DNA from: Sphingobacterium sp.
Lineage (GTDB): Bacteria > Bacteroidota > Bacteroidia > Sphingobacteriales > Sphingobacteriaceae
Reading direction: 5' to 3'
Assembly (NCBI GenBank): GCA_031253985.1
Contig: JAIRVH010000188.1
Coordinates: forward strand, 62,001 to 126,000
DNA length: 64,000 bases
Shown: piece after piece, positions 1-8,480 of the stretch
Position numbering within the stretch: the stretch's first letter is position 1
Layout: every line of letters begins with the position of its first letter
Translations under genes and position numbers: made by a program
Notes under the pieces: model-generated
What the model was told of the DNA's origin: nothing
Database searches by the model: none
The model's input: the letters and a program-made list of their open reading frames with translations, nothing else

Positions 1-1061
1 CCTAAGTAACTTGAAGTTTTCCCTTCGGCAACTTTACCATGCCAATAAACAATGAAAGGGGTCTTGATACCACCTTCATAGAGGTCGCGTTTGTTGCCGC
101 GTAACCCACCAGAACTATTGAAGAAATTGGGGTCAGCTCCGCCTTCCTTGTGCGATCCATTGTCGCTCGTAAAAATGATTATTGTATTATCCAACAGCTT
201 GTTTTCGCGTAATCGATCAACAATTTGACCGACATACGCATCCATACGGCTTACCATACTTGCATACATGGCATGCGGTTTTTCTACCGAAGAGTAACCG
301 GGAACAGTCGCTTGTGATCCATAGTCATTTCCTTTATGCGGTGTTTCGTCAAACCTGTCTGCATATAATTGGTAATATTTGTCATCCGGACCTGATAATT
401 CGGCGTGAGGAAGAACGGTAGGGACATAAAGGAAAAAAGGTTTTTCTTTATTTTCATCAATAAATTCCAAGGTCTTTTCTTGGATTAATGCTGGTGCATA
501 CTGCCCTTGTGCCATTAAACCATTGCCATGGAGTTCTATCCGCTCTTTATTATGCCAAAGATGTGTAGGGTAGTAGCGGTGGGATTGACGTTGACAGTTA
601 TAGCCGTAAAACTCATCGAAACCTTTTTGATCAGGAGCCCCTGTTGTATTGACCATTCCAAGTCCCCATTTTCCAAACGCACCGGTTGTATATCCCGCCT
701 GTTGGAGGAGCATAGCAAAAGTCTGTACGGAGTCCGCTAGCGGCTGTTGTCCTTCAGTTTCGATTTCTTTGTTGCCGCGCACGTAAGTGTGTCCGGTGTG
801 TTGTCCCGTCATTAACGATGAGCGAGATGGAGCGCATACAGATGTACCAGCATAGAAATTGTCAAATTTCATTCCTCTGGAAGCCAATGAATCGATGTGC
901 TTCGTTTCGATTTTTTGCTGACCATATACGCCTAGGTCACCATACCCTAGATCATCTGCCATAATAAGTACAATATTCGGTCTTTGGTCCTTCTTTTGAG
1001 CTATAGCAAGAGAGGCTATAGTCAAAAGAAAAGATAACATAAAAGATATTTTCATTTGCAT
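1..1061 (-). CDS. Sulfatase (arylsulfatase A-like, S1 family), C-terminus cut by window edge
   Basis: This is a secreted sulfate-ester hydrolase read on the minus strand; about 353 codons are in the window and the C-terminus lies outside. It begins with a signal peptide ending near IASLAIAQ (residue 22). The N-terminal metal-site motif (LIMADDLGYGD, Asp36/Asp37) follows. The sulfatase signature CAPSR is at residues 76-80, so Cys76 is the residue expected to become formylglycine. A second metal motif TSDNGSH lies near residue 300. The start could be the Met at 1061 or 1055; both leave an intact signal peptide. It is divergent from the LacI-type regulator gene across a 393-bp AT-rich region. 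The substrate cannot be told from sequence; its position beside a mannan-type locus suggests sulfated glycans. The family assignment is secure. Confidence 0.93.
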   Translation of the reverse strand, partial: MQMKISFMLSFLLTIASLAIAQKKDQRPNIVLIMADDLGYGDLGVYGQQKIETKHIDSLASRGMKFDNFYAGTSVCAPSRSSLMTGQHTGHTYVRGNKEIETEGQQPLADSVQTFAMLLQQAGYTTGAFGKWGLGMVNTTGAPDQKGFDEFYGYNCQRQSHRYYPTHLWHNKERIELHGNGLMAQGQYAPALIQEKTLEFIDENKEKPFFLYVPTVLPHAELSGPDDKYYQLYADRFDETPHKGNDYGSQATVPGYSSVEKPHAMYASMVSRMDAYVGQIVDRLRENKLLDNTIIIFTSDNGSHKEGGADPNFFNSSGGLRGNKRDLYEGGIKTPFIVYWHGKVAEGKTSSYL

Positions 1062-1454
1062 TGGATTATTTATTCAAAATAATTTTTTTCTTAGCTAAGA
1101 CTTTTTACTAGTTTTTATATAACAGTGCAACTTAATCCATTAAAACAGTAAGATGGTCGTTTTTAGTTTTATTGACAATGGTTCGTATGCTTTTTTAGTA
1201 CTTCTATATTTAGAGAAGCATTATCCTAAAAAGGATGATCGTTAAATTTAATCATAAATATCTTTTTTAGGGTATTTATGATCATTCATAGAAGGTAATA
1301 ATCGGGTGAGAAATTAGTCTTAATTAGCTATTTATTCCTTTTTTCGTTTCTACGCATACGATTGTGTAATAATTTATTTCATGTTGTCATTTGTAATCTC
1401 CCATATGTTCATATTTATTTTCTAATTTCACCCTAATTTTATGAAAATGCTCTT
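1062..1454. other. AT-rich divergent intergenic region between sulfatase and LacI-type gene
   Basis: This 393-bp region should hold both divergent promoters. It contains a 10-bp perfect inverted repeat (ATCATAAATA at 1251-1260, TATTTATGAT at 1273-1282, 12-nt loop) and the small palindrome ATCC-TAAAAA-GGAT at 1232-1245. No copy of the ACTAATACGTTTTAGT-type operator found elsewhere in the window was seen here, and no convincing TAnnTTTG box. No small gene was recognised. Confidence 0.5.
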
Positions 1455-2441
1455 ATGGCCAAATCAATTAAAGAAATAGCACAGGAACTCAATGTGTCTA
1501 AATCGACTGTTTCATTAGTCATCAATCACAAGGCCGAGCAAGCACGCATCAGCAAAGAATTGGAAAATCGCGTACTGGCATACGTTGAAAAAGTTGGTTA
1601 TAAGCCCAATGCATTGGCAAAAAGTTTAGCGACTGGACGGTCAAATACCATCGGTCTTATTGTAGAGAATATTGGGGATTCTTTCTTTGGTCCATTTGCA
1701 TTGTATGTGGAGGAATTGTTTCGGAAAAAAAATTACCATGTGCTCTACAGTAGCACACTTGGAGACTCACAAAATGCGCGTGATATCATCGATTCTATGC
1801 TGGAAAAGAAAGTGGAAGGTATTCTTTTGGCTCCCCCTGTAGATTTGGAGGAGTATCAACGAAAGATTTTGGAATATGGCGTACCACTGGTTGTTTTTGA
1901 CAGGAATTCTCCATCGGTAGATACACATTATGTTCATATTGATAATGGGGATAGCAGTAGAAAAGCATGTGAACATTTGAAGTCCATTGGCTGTCGGAAC
2001 TTTGGGTTAGTTACCATTGACTCGGACCAGCCGCAGATGTTGGCGCGGAAGAATGCCTATTTAGGCTTCTGTGAAGAAAACGAGATGAAACCATGCCTAC
2101 TGCATTTACCGTATCAACAGTTAAAGCAAAAAGGGACGCAGTTGCTAAGAAAATGGGCCGCTGAAAATCCTGCATTGGATGGATTATTTTTTACAACAAA
2201 TTACCTCTGTATCCTTGGCTTAAAGGCGCTTCGTTCGGAAGGGGAACATACCTTTGATTTTCCGATGTTTTCTTTTGATGATCATGAATTGTTTGATATT
2301 TTAAATCCAAAAATATCCTGTATTCAACAGCCACTGGAATCCCTCGCGAAAACATGTGTCAAGGTCCTGTTAAAAGAGATTGATCAGGGGGTGTCGAGGC
2401 CAAAAGAGTATATAGTGAAGTCGAAGCTTATTGTACGTTAA
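1455..2441 (+). CDS. LacI/GalR-family transcriptional regulator
   Basis: A 328-residue DNA-binding repressor of the usual LacI-family length. The N-terminal helix-turn-helix spans about residues 3-25 (SIKEIAQELNVSKSTVSLVIN), followed by the hinge-helix segment KPNALAKSLATGR (about 50-62), which normally inserts at the central CpG of a palindromic operator. The rest is a periplasmic-binding-protein-like sugar sensor domain (about 63-328). It lies 35 bp upstream of a two-component pair on the same strand and divergent from a sulfatase. The palindromes with central CG at 4667, 10393, 16224 and 34760 are natural candidates for its operators, which would make it the local regulator of the mannan-type locus. 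That link is inference; the family call is secure. Confidence 0.95.
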   Translation: MAKSIKEIAQELNVSKSTVSLVINHKAEQARISKELENRVLAYVEKVGYKPNALAKSLATGRSNTIGLIVENIGDSFFGPFALYVEELFRKKNYHVLYSSTLGDSQNARDIIDSMLEKKVEGILLAPPVDLEEYQRKILEYGVPLVVFDRNSPSVDTHYVHIDNGDSSRKACEHLKSIGCRNFGLVTIDSDQPQMLARKNAYLGFCEENEMKPCLLHLPYQQLKQKGTQLLRKWAAENPALDGLFFTTNYLCILGLKALRSEGEHTFDFPMFSFDDHELFDILNPKISCIQQPLESLAKTCVKVLLKEIDQGVSRPKEYIVKSKLIVR

Positions 2442-2476
2442 AAATAGGATGCTTGCAATGAGAAATTTAAAATTAC

Positions 2477-3919
2477 TTGAGTGTAGTGAAAAGAATAACA
2501 GATAGGTTTTTATTTGAGAATAAATCCGATCAAATTAGAATTATTCAATGGTTTGCAGTCATTGGATTTATTGTGTTGATTGCTCTCCAAATACGCTTGA
2601 TTTTTAGCGTTTATGAGATCGAGCAATTGGAATTCTTGAAAAAGGAGAAGGAAGAGCTAAAGCACAATTACGAAAAATCGATCATCAATGATTTGATTTT
2701 TCCTGGAGGCAAACATATTATAGATTCTATTTTGAACTCTAATTACTCTTCGCTCAAAAAAATACAGCAAAACCCAGTTGAGTTTGATAAGGCTCTCGAG
2801 GAAATAGGACGCAATGTTTTATCTACACTGAAAACAAAAACAACATTTGGAAAGCTGCTCAGAAGTATGATGAAAGAGCAAGGTTTAAATGACGAGGAGT
2901 ATGAATATGCATTGTGTATTGAGCGCTTGTCTATCACTTTTGACGGACGTCATTATTATGAGGTTCTCAATTTTGCGGATAAAGTAGGTGGTATTATTAA
3001 CGGAAAGTTAGAGGCAATAGGTAGGGAAAATGTAGTTTCCGGGATTACTGTGACCGTTCCGGATCCAAACTCGGCGTTAGTCGGATCTAAATTATATATC
3101 AAAAAATATAATCAGACTAAAAATATACTTTTTAAAATGTTACCTGTTTTGTCTCTTGCGGTTATTAGTATCCTTGTTATCATTGTCATATTTGGAATTA
3201 CATGGCGTAATTGGATAAGGCAAAAAAAGCTAAATGAAATTTCGAGTGATTTTTTTAATAGTATCACACACGAGTTTAAGACGCCACTAACGACAATAGG
3301 TGTTTCCATTAAAAATATGAAAGTTGATTTAAAGGAGAAGTTTGCATTGGATAACTATCGTAGTTTAGATGTTATTACTAGACAGGTCTTCCGTTTGGAT
3401 AGATTGGTCAATCAGGCGCTTGAGGTATCGTCCTTTTCCCCAGAGTCGGCTTTATTACAATTGCATTATATCCTTTCTGATATCCATGATATAATTTTGG
3501 ATTTACAGATTAAATGGAAAGGACAAGCAGAAATCTCATTATTATTTAATGAGGGAGTTGCTGATGTGAAATGTAGTTATGATAGCTTTATGCTAACTAC
3601 ACTTATAACAAATCTGGTAGAAAACGGGTTGAAGCATAATATAAGTTCCGTTAAGATAGTTGAAGTTTCAGTGAATTACTTTGATCTTAATCAAATTGTT
3701 GTTTCAATCGTAGACAATGGGATAGGTATTGAAAAATTAGACAGGAAACGTATATTTAAAAAGTTTGAACGTGGCGAAAGAAGCGTTCATATAGAGGGGC
3801 TGGGGCTTGGTCTGTATTTTGTGAGTAAAATTATTGAGGTACATCGGTGGAGATTACAACTGCAAAATTTTGGGGGTAAAGGAGCACATTTTGATATAAT
3901 AATACCTATGATAAAATAA
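2477..3919 (+). CDS. Membrane-bound sensor histidine kinase
   Basis: An inner-membrane sensor kinase of about 480 residues. Transmembrane segment 1 is at about 22-44, an extracytoplasmic sensor region at about 45-218, transmembrane segment 2 at about 220-243, then HisKA with the H-box SITHEFKTPL (phospho-acceptor His265). The HATPase domain shows the N-box TNLVENGLKHN, G1 box VDNGIGI and G2 box GLGLGLYFV. No HAMP domain is obvious. There is no in-frame ATG near the 5' end: the open frame starts at TTG 2477, with GTG 2486 as an alternative, so translation must begin at a rare start codon. The stop overlaps the ATG of the response regulator (TAATG at 3917-3921), so the pair is translationally coupled. 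The signal sensed is unknown. Confidence 0.93.
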   Translation: MSVVKRITDRFLFENKSDQIRIIQWFAVIGFIVLIALQIRLIFSVYEIEQLEFLKKEKEELKHNYEKSIINDLIFPGGKHIIDSILNSNYSSLKKIQQNPVEFDKALEEIGRNVLSTLKTKTTFGKLLRSMMKEQGLNDEEYEYALCIERLSITFDGRHYYEVLNFADKVGGIINGKLEAIGRENVVSGITVTVPDPNSALVGSKLYIKKYNQTKNILFKMLPVLSLAVISILVIIVIFGITWRNWIRQKKLNEISSDFFNSITHEFKTPLTTIGVSIKNMKVDLKEKFALDNYRSLDVITRQVFRLDRLVNQALEVSSFSPESALLQLHYILSDIHDIILDLQIKWKGQAEISLLFNEGVADVKCSYDSFMLTTLITNLVENGLKHNISSVKIVEVSVNYFDLNQIVVSIVDNGIGIEKLDRKRIFKKFERGERSVHIEGLGLGLYFVSKIIEVHRWRLQLQNFGGKGAHFDIIIPMIK

Positions 3920-4605
3920 TGGAAGGAAGAATATTGTTGATCGAAGACGACTCCGATTTAGGATCGGAATTGGAATGGCTTTTGAAAAGGAGTGGTTTTG
4001 AGGTTGATTGGGTCTGCGATGGTATGGGGGCACTGGAGATTTGTCAACATACGTATTTTGATCTCTTGCTTGTCGATATTCAGTTACCCTCAATTAATGG
4101 TTTTGAGGTCGTGCGTCAATTAAAATTATTGTACAAGGATTTGCGTTTTTTATTTTTAACGGCAAGGAACACCAAGGAAAGCTGTATTCAAGGATTAAAA
4201 CTTGGGGCAGATGATTATATTGTCAAGCCATTTGATACCGAAGAACTTGTTTGGCGTATGAATAATATATTAGCTAGAGGTCATTCCCGAAAAATAGCGG
4301 TATTAGAAGTTGGGGATGTGGTGCTCAATAAAGCTACCATGGAACTGCGAGTTGGACAGCAAACTGTCCAACGATTGACTGGACGTGAATTTGAAGTTTG
4401 GAAATTTTTATTGGAAAATACTGAACGCATATTGTCCAGAGAAGAGATGTTAAATACATTATGGGGTGAAAATGATTATTTTATGGGACGTAGTTTGGAT
4501 GTTTTCATTTCGAAAATTCGAAAAACGCTATTAAAATCTAAAAAAGTAAAGATAGAAACCGTGTATAAAGTTGGTTTTATCATGCGTGTACACCTAAAAA
4601 GCTGA
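3919..4605 (+). CDS. OmpR/PhoB-family response regulator
   Basis: A 228-residue two-domain regulator. The receiver domain (1-118) has the acidic pocket IEDD near residue 10, phospho-acceptor Asp53 (LLLVDIQLP) and the conserved Lys103 (YIVKPFD). The C-terminal winged-helix DNA-binding domain (about 130-226) includes the TGREFEVWKFLLEN segment typical of the family. Its ATG overlaps the kinase stop codon by 1 nt, so it is the cognate partner. Just downstream, before the discoidin/SusC/SusD operon, lies a direct repeat GTTAACAA with an 11-bp period, the spacing this family commonly binds. This suggests it regulates that operon, but the target is inferred. Confidence 0.95.
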   Translation: MEGRILLIEDDSDLGSELEWLLKRSGFEVDWVCDGMGALEICQHTYFDLLLVDIQLPSINGFEVVRQLKLLYKDLRFLFLTARNTKESCIQGLKLGADDYIVKPFDTEELVWRMNNILARGHSRKIAVLEVGDVVLNKATMELRVGQQTVQRLTGREFEVWKFLLENTERILSREEMLNTLWGENDYFMGRSLDVFISKIRKTLLKSKKVKIETVYKVGFIMRVHLKS

Positions 4606-4615
4606 ATTTTCAATC

Positions 4616-4634
4616 GTTAACAATTGGTTAACAA
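4616..4634. promoter_or_regulatory. Direct repeat with 11-bp period, possible response-regulator site
   Basis: GTTAACAA occurs at 4616-4623 and again at 4627-4634, an exact 8-bp repeat with an 11-bp period. OmpR/PhoB-type regulators typically bind head-to-tail half-sites at one helical turn. The site is 11 bp after the response regulator stop and about 30 bp upstream of the LacI-type palindrome. GTTAAC is itself palindromic and the region is AT-rich, so chance is possible. Confidence 0.4.
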
Positions 4635-4666
4635 GTTTTTTTTTACGTGTTTTTTATCTTCATCAA

Positions 4667-4682
4667 ACTAATTCGTTTTAGT
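4667..4682. promoter_or_regulatory. LacI-type operator-like palindrome upstream of discoidin/SusC/SusD operon
   Basis: ACTAATTCGTTTTAGT is an almost perfect 16-bp palindrome with central CG, ending 21 nt before the ATG at 4704. It differs by one base from the site at 10393 and by two from that at 34760. A TATCTTCA stretch just upstream could be a degenerate -7 element, so a bound repressor would block the start of transcription. Confidence 0.6.
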
Positions 4683-4703
4683 GTGTGAAATAAAAGACCT
4701 GTT

Positions 4704-5276
4704 ATGAAAAAACTAACCAAATTAAGACAGTTCATTCCCATTGTTGGGGCGTGTTTGTTATTGAATGCCTGTGATAAATCAGAAGTAAAAAATTATGATT
4801 TGTTACCTTCGGAAGAAGAGCCGGAAATGGATATTACAGTCTATGGCACGTTGACTGTAAATCGGGAAAATAGTGGTGGAAAGACCGCTGGAGAGGGGTC
4901 CCTAAAGGTCGTTGATAATGATTATGGGACCAAATTTCTTATTAACCCTTATCAAAATGATCTTTATATTGAATTGGCTTTCCCTGGAGGAATAGCGGCA
5001 ACTGCTTATATTGTCGCATCGGCTAATGATGCTCAAGATCGTGATCCCAAAGATTGGGAGCTTGTCGGCTCTAATGATCGTTCTTCATGGACAACTATCG
5101 ATAGCAAGACGGGTTACAAATTTGATTCCCGCAATCAAAAAGTTCGTTTTGAATTAAATAACATTGTAAAGTACAAGTATTATAGGCTTCAGATTCAAGC
5201 TATTTATGGTGGAACAGGTCTGTTTCAAATGGCTGAATGGCGGTTAATATCGGATCCGCAAAAGAGTTCTAATTAA
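4704..5276 (+). CDS. Surface lipoprotein with discoidin-like (F5/8 type C) domain
   Basis: A 190-residue lipoprotein with lipobox LLNAC (Cys23), followed by DKSE, the acidic/lysine start that sends Bacteroidota lipoproteins to the cell surface. Residues about 45-185 form one beta-sandwich domain. It carries the local signature SANDAQDRDPKDW and an end motif FQMAEWRLIS, and reads as a discoidin/coagulation-factor-type carbohydrate-binding domain. The same domain recurs at the C-termini of the proteins at 20900, 32105 and 33520. It is the first gene of an operon with SusC (15-bp gap) and SusD, so it probably helps capture glycan at the surface. The ligand is unknown. Confidence 0.8.
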   Translation: MKKLTKLRQFIPIVGACLLLNACDKSEVKNYDLLPSEEEPEMDITVYGTLTVNRENSGGKTAGEGSLKVVDNDYGTKFLINPYQNDLYIELAFPGGIAATAYIVASANDAQDRDPKDWELVGSNDRSSWTTIDSKTGYKFDSRNQKVRFELNNIVKYKYYRLQIQAIYGGTGLFQMAEWRLISDPQKSSN

Positions 5277-5291
5277 AAATCTAAACATATT

Positions 5292-8200
5292 ATGAAAAAA
5301 ATAATTCAATACGGAACGTTTGTTCTATTGCTATGCCTTTGCTTTCTTGTTGAAAATGCAATTGGTCAGCAAAATGGACAGGTCCTTGTCAGAGGTGTTA
5401 TACGCGACGAAATGAGCACAAGTCTGTCGGGTGTGACTATCAATAACCTAAATACAAAGAATTCTGCCATGTCGAACGACAATGGGCAGTTTGAATTATA
5501 TGCAAGTCGTGGTGATTCGTTAAATGTCTCCTATGTAGGATATGAACCATACAAGGTTGTTATCAATAACGCAATTACGCTGAATATCATATTAAAAGCG
5601 GTTAGCAATAGTATTAACGAAGTCGTGGTAATTGGTTATGGTCAACAAAAGAAAATTTCTGTAGTGGGTGCTCAATCCAGTGTGAAAGTTGAAGATTTAA
5701 AGCTGCCGGTTGCGAATTTAAGTACGGTATTAGCCGGTCGGATTTCGGGATTAGTCGGTGTGCAACGTTCCGGTCTACCAGGATCTGACGGAGCAGATCT
5801 TTGGATTCGTGGTATATCTAGTATGTCTGGCGCTACCGGACCATTGGTTGTCGTTGACGGAGTGCAGGGGCGTGATATCAATAGTTTTGATGCGGAAGAT
5901 ATCTCCTCGTTTACGATTTTAAAAGATGCTGCAGCAACGGCTGTATATGGTGTCGCAGGGGCAAATGGCGTTATTCTTATTACCACGAAGAAAGGTGTAA
6001 CTGGTAAACCTTCACTTATGTTTAATTACAATCAAGGTTTTACATCTTTTACAAAGCGTCCGGAACTGACAGATGGTGTGACCTATATGATGCTGCGTAA
6101 TGAAGCGCGGGTAGCAACGGGAATGTCAAAAGAATATTCGAATAATTATATCAACAACACGATTTTAGGTACCGATCCTTACCTCTATCCAAACGTTAAT
6201 TGGATGGATCAGATATTTAAGAATACGGCAGGAAACCGTCGCGCAAATTTCAGTGCAAGGGGAGGGTCGGAGTCTTCGACCTATTATGTATCTGGTGCTT
6301 ATTATGATGAATCGAGCTTACTTCGGACGGATGCACTTCAAAAATATGATGCAACTACGCGTTTCAAACGTTATAATTTCACGTCGAATGTATCCATGAA
6401 CTTTACACCAACGACAAAGTTTGAATTGGGTGTGCAAGGTTATATCGGTAACCTCAATTACCCTGGCGTGAAGCCTGAGGAGGCTTTTGGCAATGTGATG
6501 CAGACCAATCCGGTGTTATATCCAGCTATATATCCAGGTAATTTTGTACCGGGAGTCAGTTCTGCGGGTGCTCAGCCAAATCCATATGCGCAGATTACTC
6601 AAACAGGTTATCAGAATATTTTCAGTAATCAGGTCATGTCCAATGCCCGTCTTTCTCAAGATTTGAGCTTTTGGTTAAAAGGTTTAAATTTTTCAGCGTT
6701 GTACTCATTTGATATATGGAATTCGCATACAATCAATCGGACCAGAACGCGTAGTACGTATTTAATCAATCGTTTATTCCCTTATGATGATGCTGGAGCT
6801 CCAATTTTGAATAGTATCTCGCAAGGAACAGATGATTTGGCTTTTTCTAAATCCAATGACGCAAGACGTCAATTCTATACAGAAGCTTCATTAAACTACA
6901 ATACTACAATAGCAGATAAACATCAGGTTTCAGCCATGCTTTTGTACAATCAGCGTGAAATTGTCCAAGCATTTGCGGACAATGTGACTTCATCCTTGCC
7001 TTATAGAAATATGGGGATGGCCGGCCGTGTCACCTACTCTTATAATGATCGTTATTTTGTGGAAGGAAACTTTGGCTATAATGGCTCAGAAAACTTTGCT
7101 CCTGGTATGAAATTTGGATTTTTCCCATCTTTTGGTGTAGGTTGGGTTTTATCGAACGAACAGTTTTTTGAGCCAATAAAAAACACGGTGAATTTTTTGA
7201 AATTGAGATATTCGGACGGAAAAGTGGGTGATGGAAGTAATGGAGGAGCACGCCGATTCGGCTATTTAACTTTGGTCAATACGGGCGCTAGTGGATATAC
7301 CTTTGGAAACGGCTCTAATAATGTTAGTTATGGCGGGACTGCAATCTCAGATTATGGGACTAATGTACAATGGGCTGAATCGCATAAACAAAATTTGGGA
7401 TTTGAAGTAAAAACGCTTAAAAACAAGCTTTCGCTAACCGTTGATTTATTTAAAGAAAAACGGACAGGCGTTTTCTTGCAAAGAGCGTCGTTGCCTGATT
7501 TTGTAGGTCTAAACAGTAATCCATGGGATAACTTAGGAATTATACAAAATAAAGGTGTTGATGGTACATTGGAATTGGCTCCTTTTCCAGTTGGTAATGT
7601 CCGCGTTGACATAAGAGCGACTTATACGTACAATAAGGATAAAATCATCGAAAATGACCAGCCTCGTCAGCCATATCCTTATATGGAAAGACGTGGCAAG
7701 AATGTCTTGTCTATCTATGGGTACCAGGCGGATGGACTGTTCCAATCTGAAGATGAGATTTCAAACCATGCTGATCAATCAGCACTAGGTGCTCAAAGAG
7801 TGGGGGATATCCGGTATAAAGATCTTAATGGCGATGGAAAAGTAGATGCAAATGATGTGTCACGTATCGGCAACGGTGATGTTCCGAACTCGGTGTATGG
7901 ATTTGGGTTTAACGTCAGCTATAAACAATTCTATTTTGGGGCATTTTTCCAAGGTACATCAGGTGCTGAGCGGGCAATAGGGGGAGATGGTATTATCCCG
8001 TTTAATAATAGTACTGGAGCAGAGCGAAGTAATCTTTTTGCAATTGCCGAGGATCGATGGACTGAAGAAAATCCATTGGAAAATCCATTTTATCCGCGTT
8101 TAGCATATGGAAATGCGGCAAATAAGAATAATGCGGTTGCATCGTCATGGTGGGTGAAAGACGTGGATTTTCTTCGTCTTAAAACACTTGATTTTGGATA

Positions 8201-8381
8201 CAACTTTAAGAAGGATTTCCTTGAAAGGTTGCATGTGAAAAATGCCCGTGTCTATTTACAAGGGGTTAATATTTTGTACTGGAGTAAATTTAAGCTATGG
8301 GATCCGGAGTTAAATACGGGTAATGGAACACGATATCCAAATATACGGACGGTGTCGGTAGGACTTCAAGCAACATTTTAA
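5292..8381 (+). CDS. SusC/RagA-family TonB-dependent outer-membrane transporter (first pair)
   Basis: A 1029-residue outer-membrane glycan importer. A signal peptide ends near residue 25. A carboxypeptidase-D-regulatory-like domain follows (VRGVIRDEMSTSLSGVTI to about residue 105), then the TonB-box-like EVVVIGYG. The plug domain contains WIRGISS, PLVVVDGV and the canonical ILKDAAATAVYG-ANGVILITTKKG signature. A 22-strand barrel is expected from there to the C-terminal Phe. It forms a pair with the SusD-like gene 99 bp downstream and has a discoidin lipoprotein just upstream. By analogy it imports oligosaccharides released at the surface, here probably mannose-rich, using TonB energy. The substrate is inferred from the neighbouring GH92 genes only. 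Confidence 0.95.
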   Translation: MKKIIQYGTFVLLLCLCFLVENAIGQQNGQVLVRGVIRDEMSTSLSGVTINNLNTKNSAMSNDNGQFELYASRGDSLNVSYVGYEPYKVVINNAITLNIILKAVSNSINEVVVIGYGQQKKISVVGAQSSVKVEDLKLPVANLSTVLAGRISGLVGVQRSGLPGSDGADLWIRGISSMSGATGPLVVVDGVQGRDINSFDAEDISSFTILKDAAATAVYGVAGANGVILITTKKGVTGKPSLMFNYNQGFTSFTKRPELTDGVTYMMLRNEARVATGMSKEYSNNYINNTILGTDPYLYPNVNWMDQIFKNTAGNRRANFSARGGSESSTYYVSGAYYDESSLLRTDALQKYDATTRFKRYNFTSNVSMNFTPTTKFELGVQGYIGNLNYPGVKPEEAFGNVMQTNPVLYPAIYPGNFVPGVSSAGAQPNPYAQITQTGYQNIFSNQVMSNARLSQDLSFWLKGLNFSALYSFDIWNSHTINRTRTRSTYLINRLFPYDDAGAPILNSISQGTDDLAFSKSNDARRQFYTEASLNYNTTIADKHQVSAMLLYNQREIVQAFADNVTSSLPYRNMGMAGRVTYSYNDRYFVEGNFGYNGSENFAPGMKFGFFPSFGVGWVLSNEQFFEPIKNTVNFLKLRYSDGKVGDGSNGGARRFGYLTLVNTGASGYTFGNGSNNVSYGGTAISDYGTNVQWAESHKQNLGFEVKTLKNKLSLTVDLFKEKRTGVFLQRASLPDFVGLNSNPWDNLGIIQNKGVDGTLELAPFPVGNVRVDIRATYTYNKDKIIENDQPRQPYPYMERRGKNVLSIYGYQADGLFQSEDEISNHADQSALGAQRVGDIRYKDLNGDGKVDANDVSRIGNGDVPNSVYGFGFNVSYKQFYFGAFFQGTSGAERAIGGDGIIPFNNSTGAERSNLFAIAEDRWTEENPLENPFYPRLAYGNAANKNNAVASSWWVKDVDFLRLKTLDFGYNFKKDFLERLHVKNARVYLQGVNILYWSKFKLWDPELNTGNGTRYPNIRTVSVGLQATF

Positions 8382-8480
8382 TCAGTAGTTTGACGAATTG
8401 AATAATAGAAGTGAAAGAACCGTGTGATATTTATGAAATTACCTTGCATAGGATAGTTTCGGAAATAAAAAAATAAGACC

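Noticed and set aside
1140..1180. Possible LacI-type half-site (TCGTTTTTAGT) in the sulfatase/LacI promoter region
   Set aside because: Only one imperfect half-site is present, with an extra T, and no inverted partner around a central CG.
5672..5986. Minus-strand open frame of 104 codons inside the first SusC gene
   Set aside because: It lies fully within a well-supported gene, shows no family features and has the low-complexity composition of a shadow frame.
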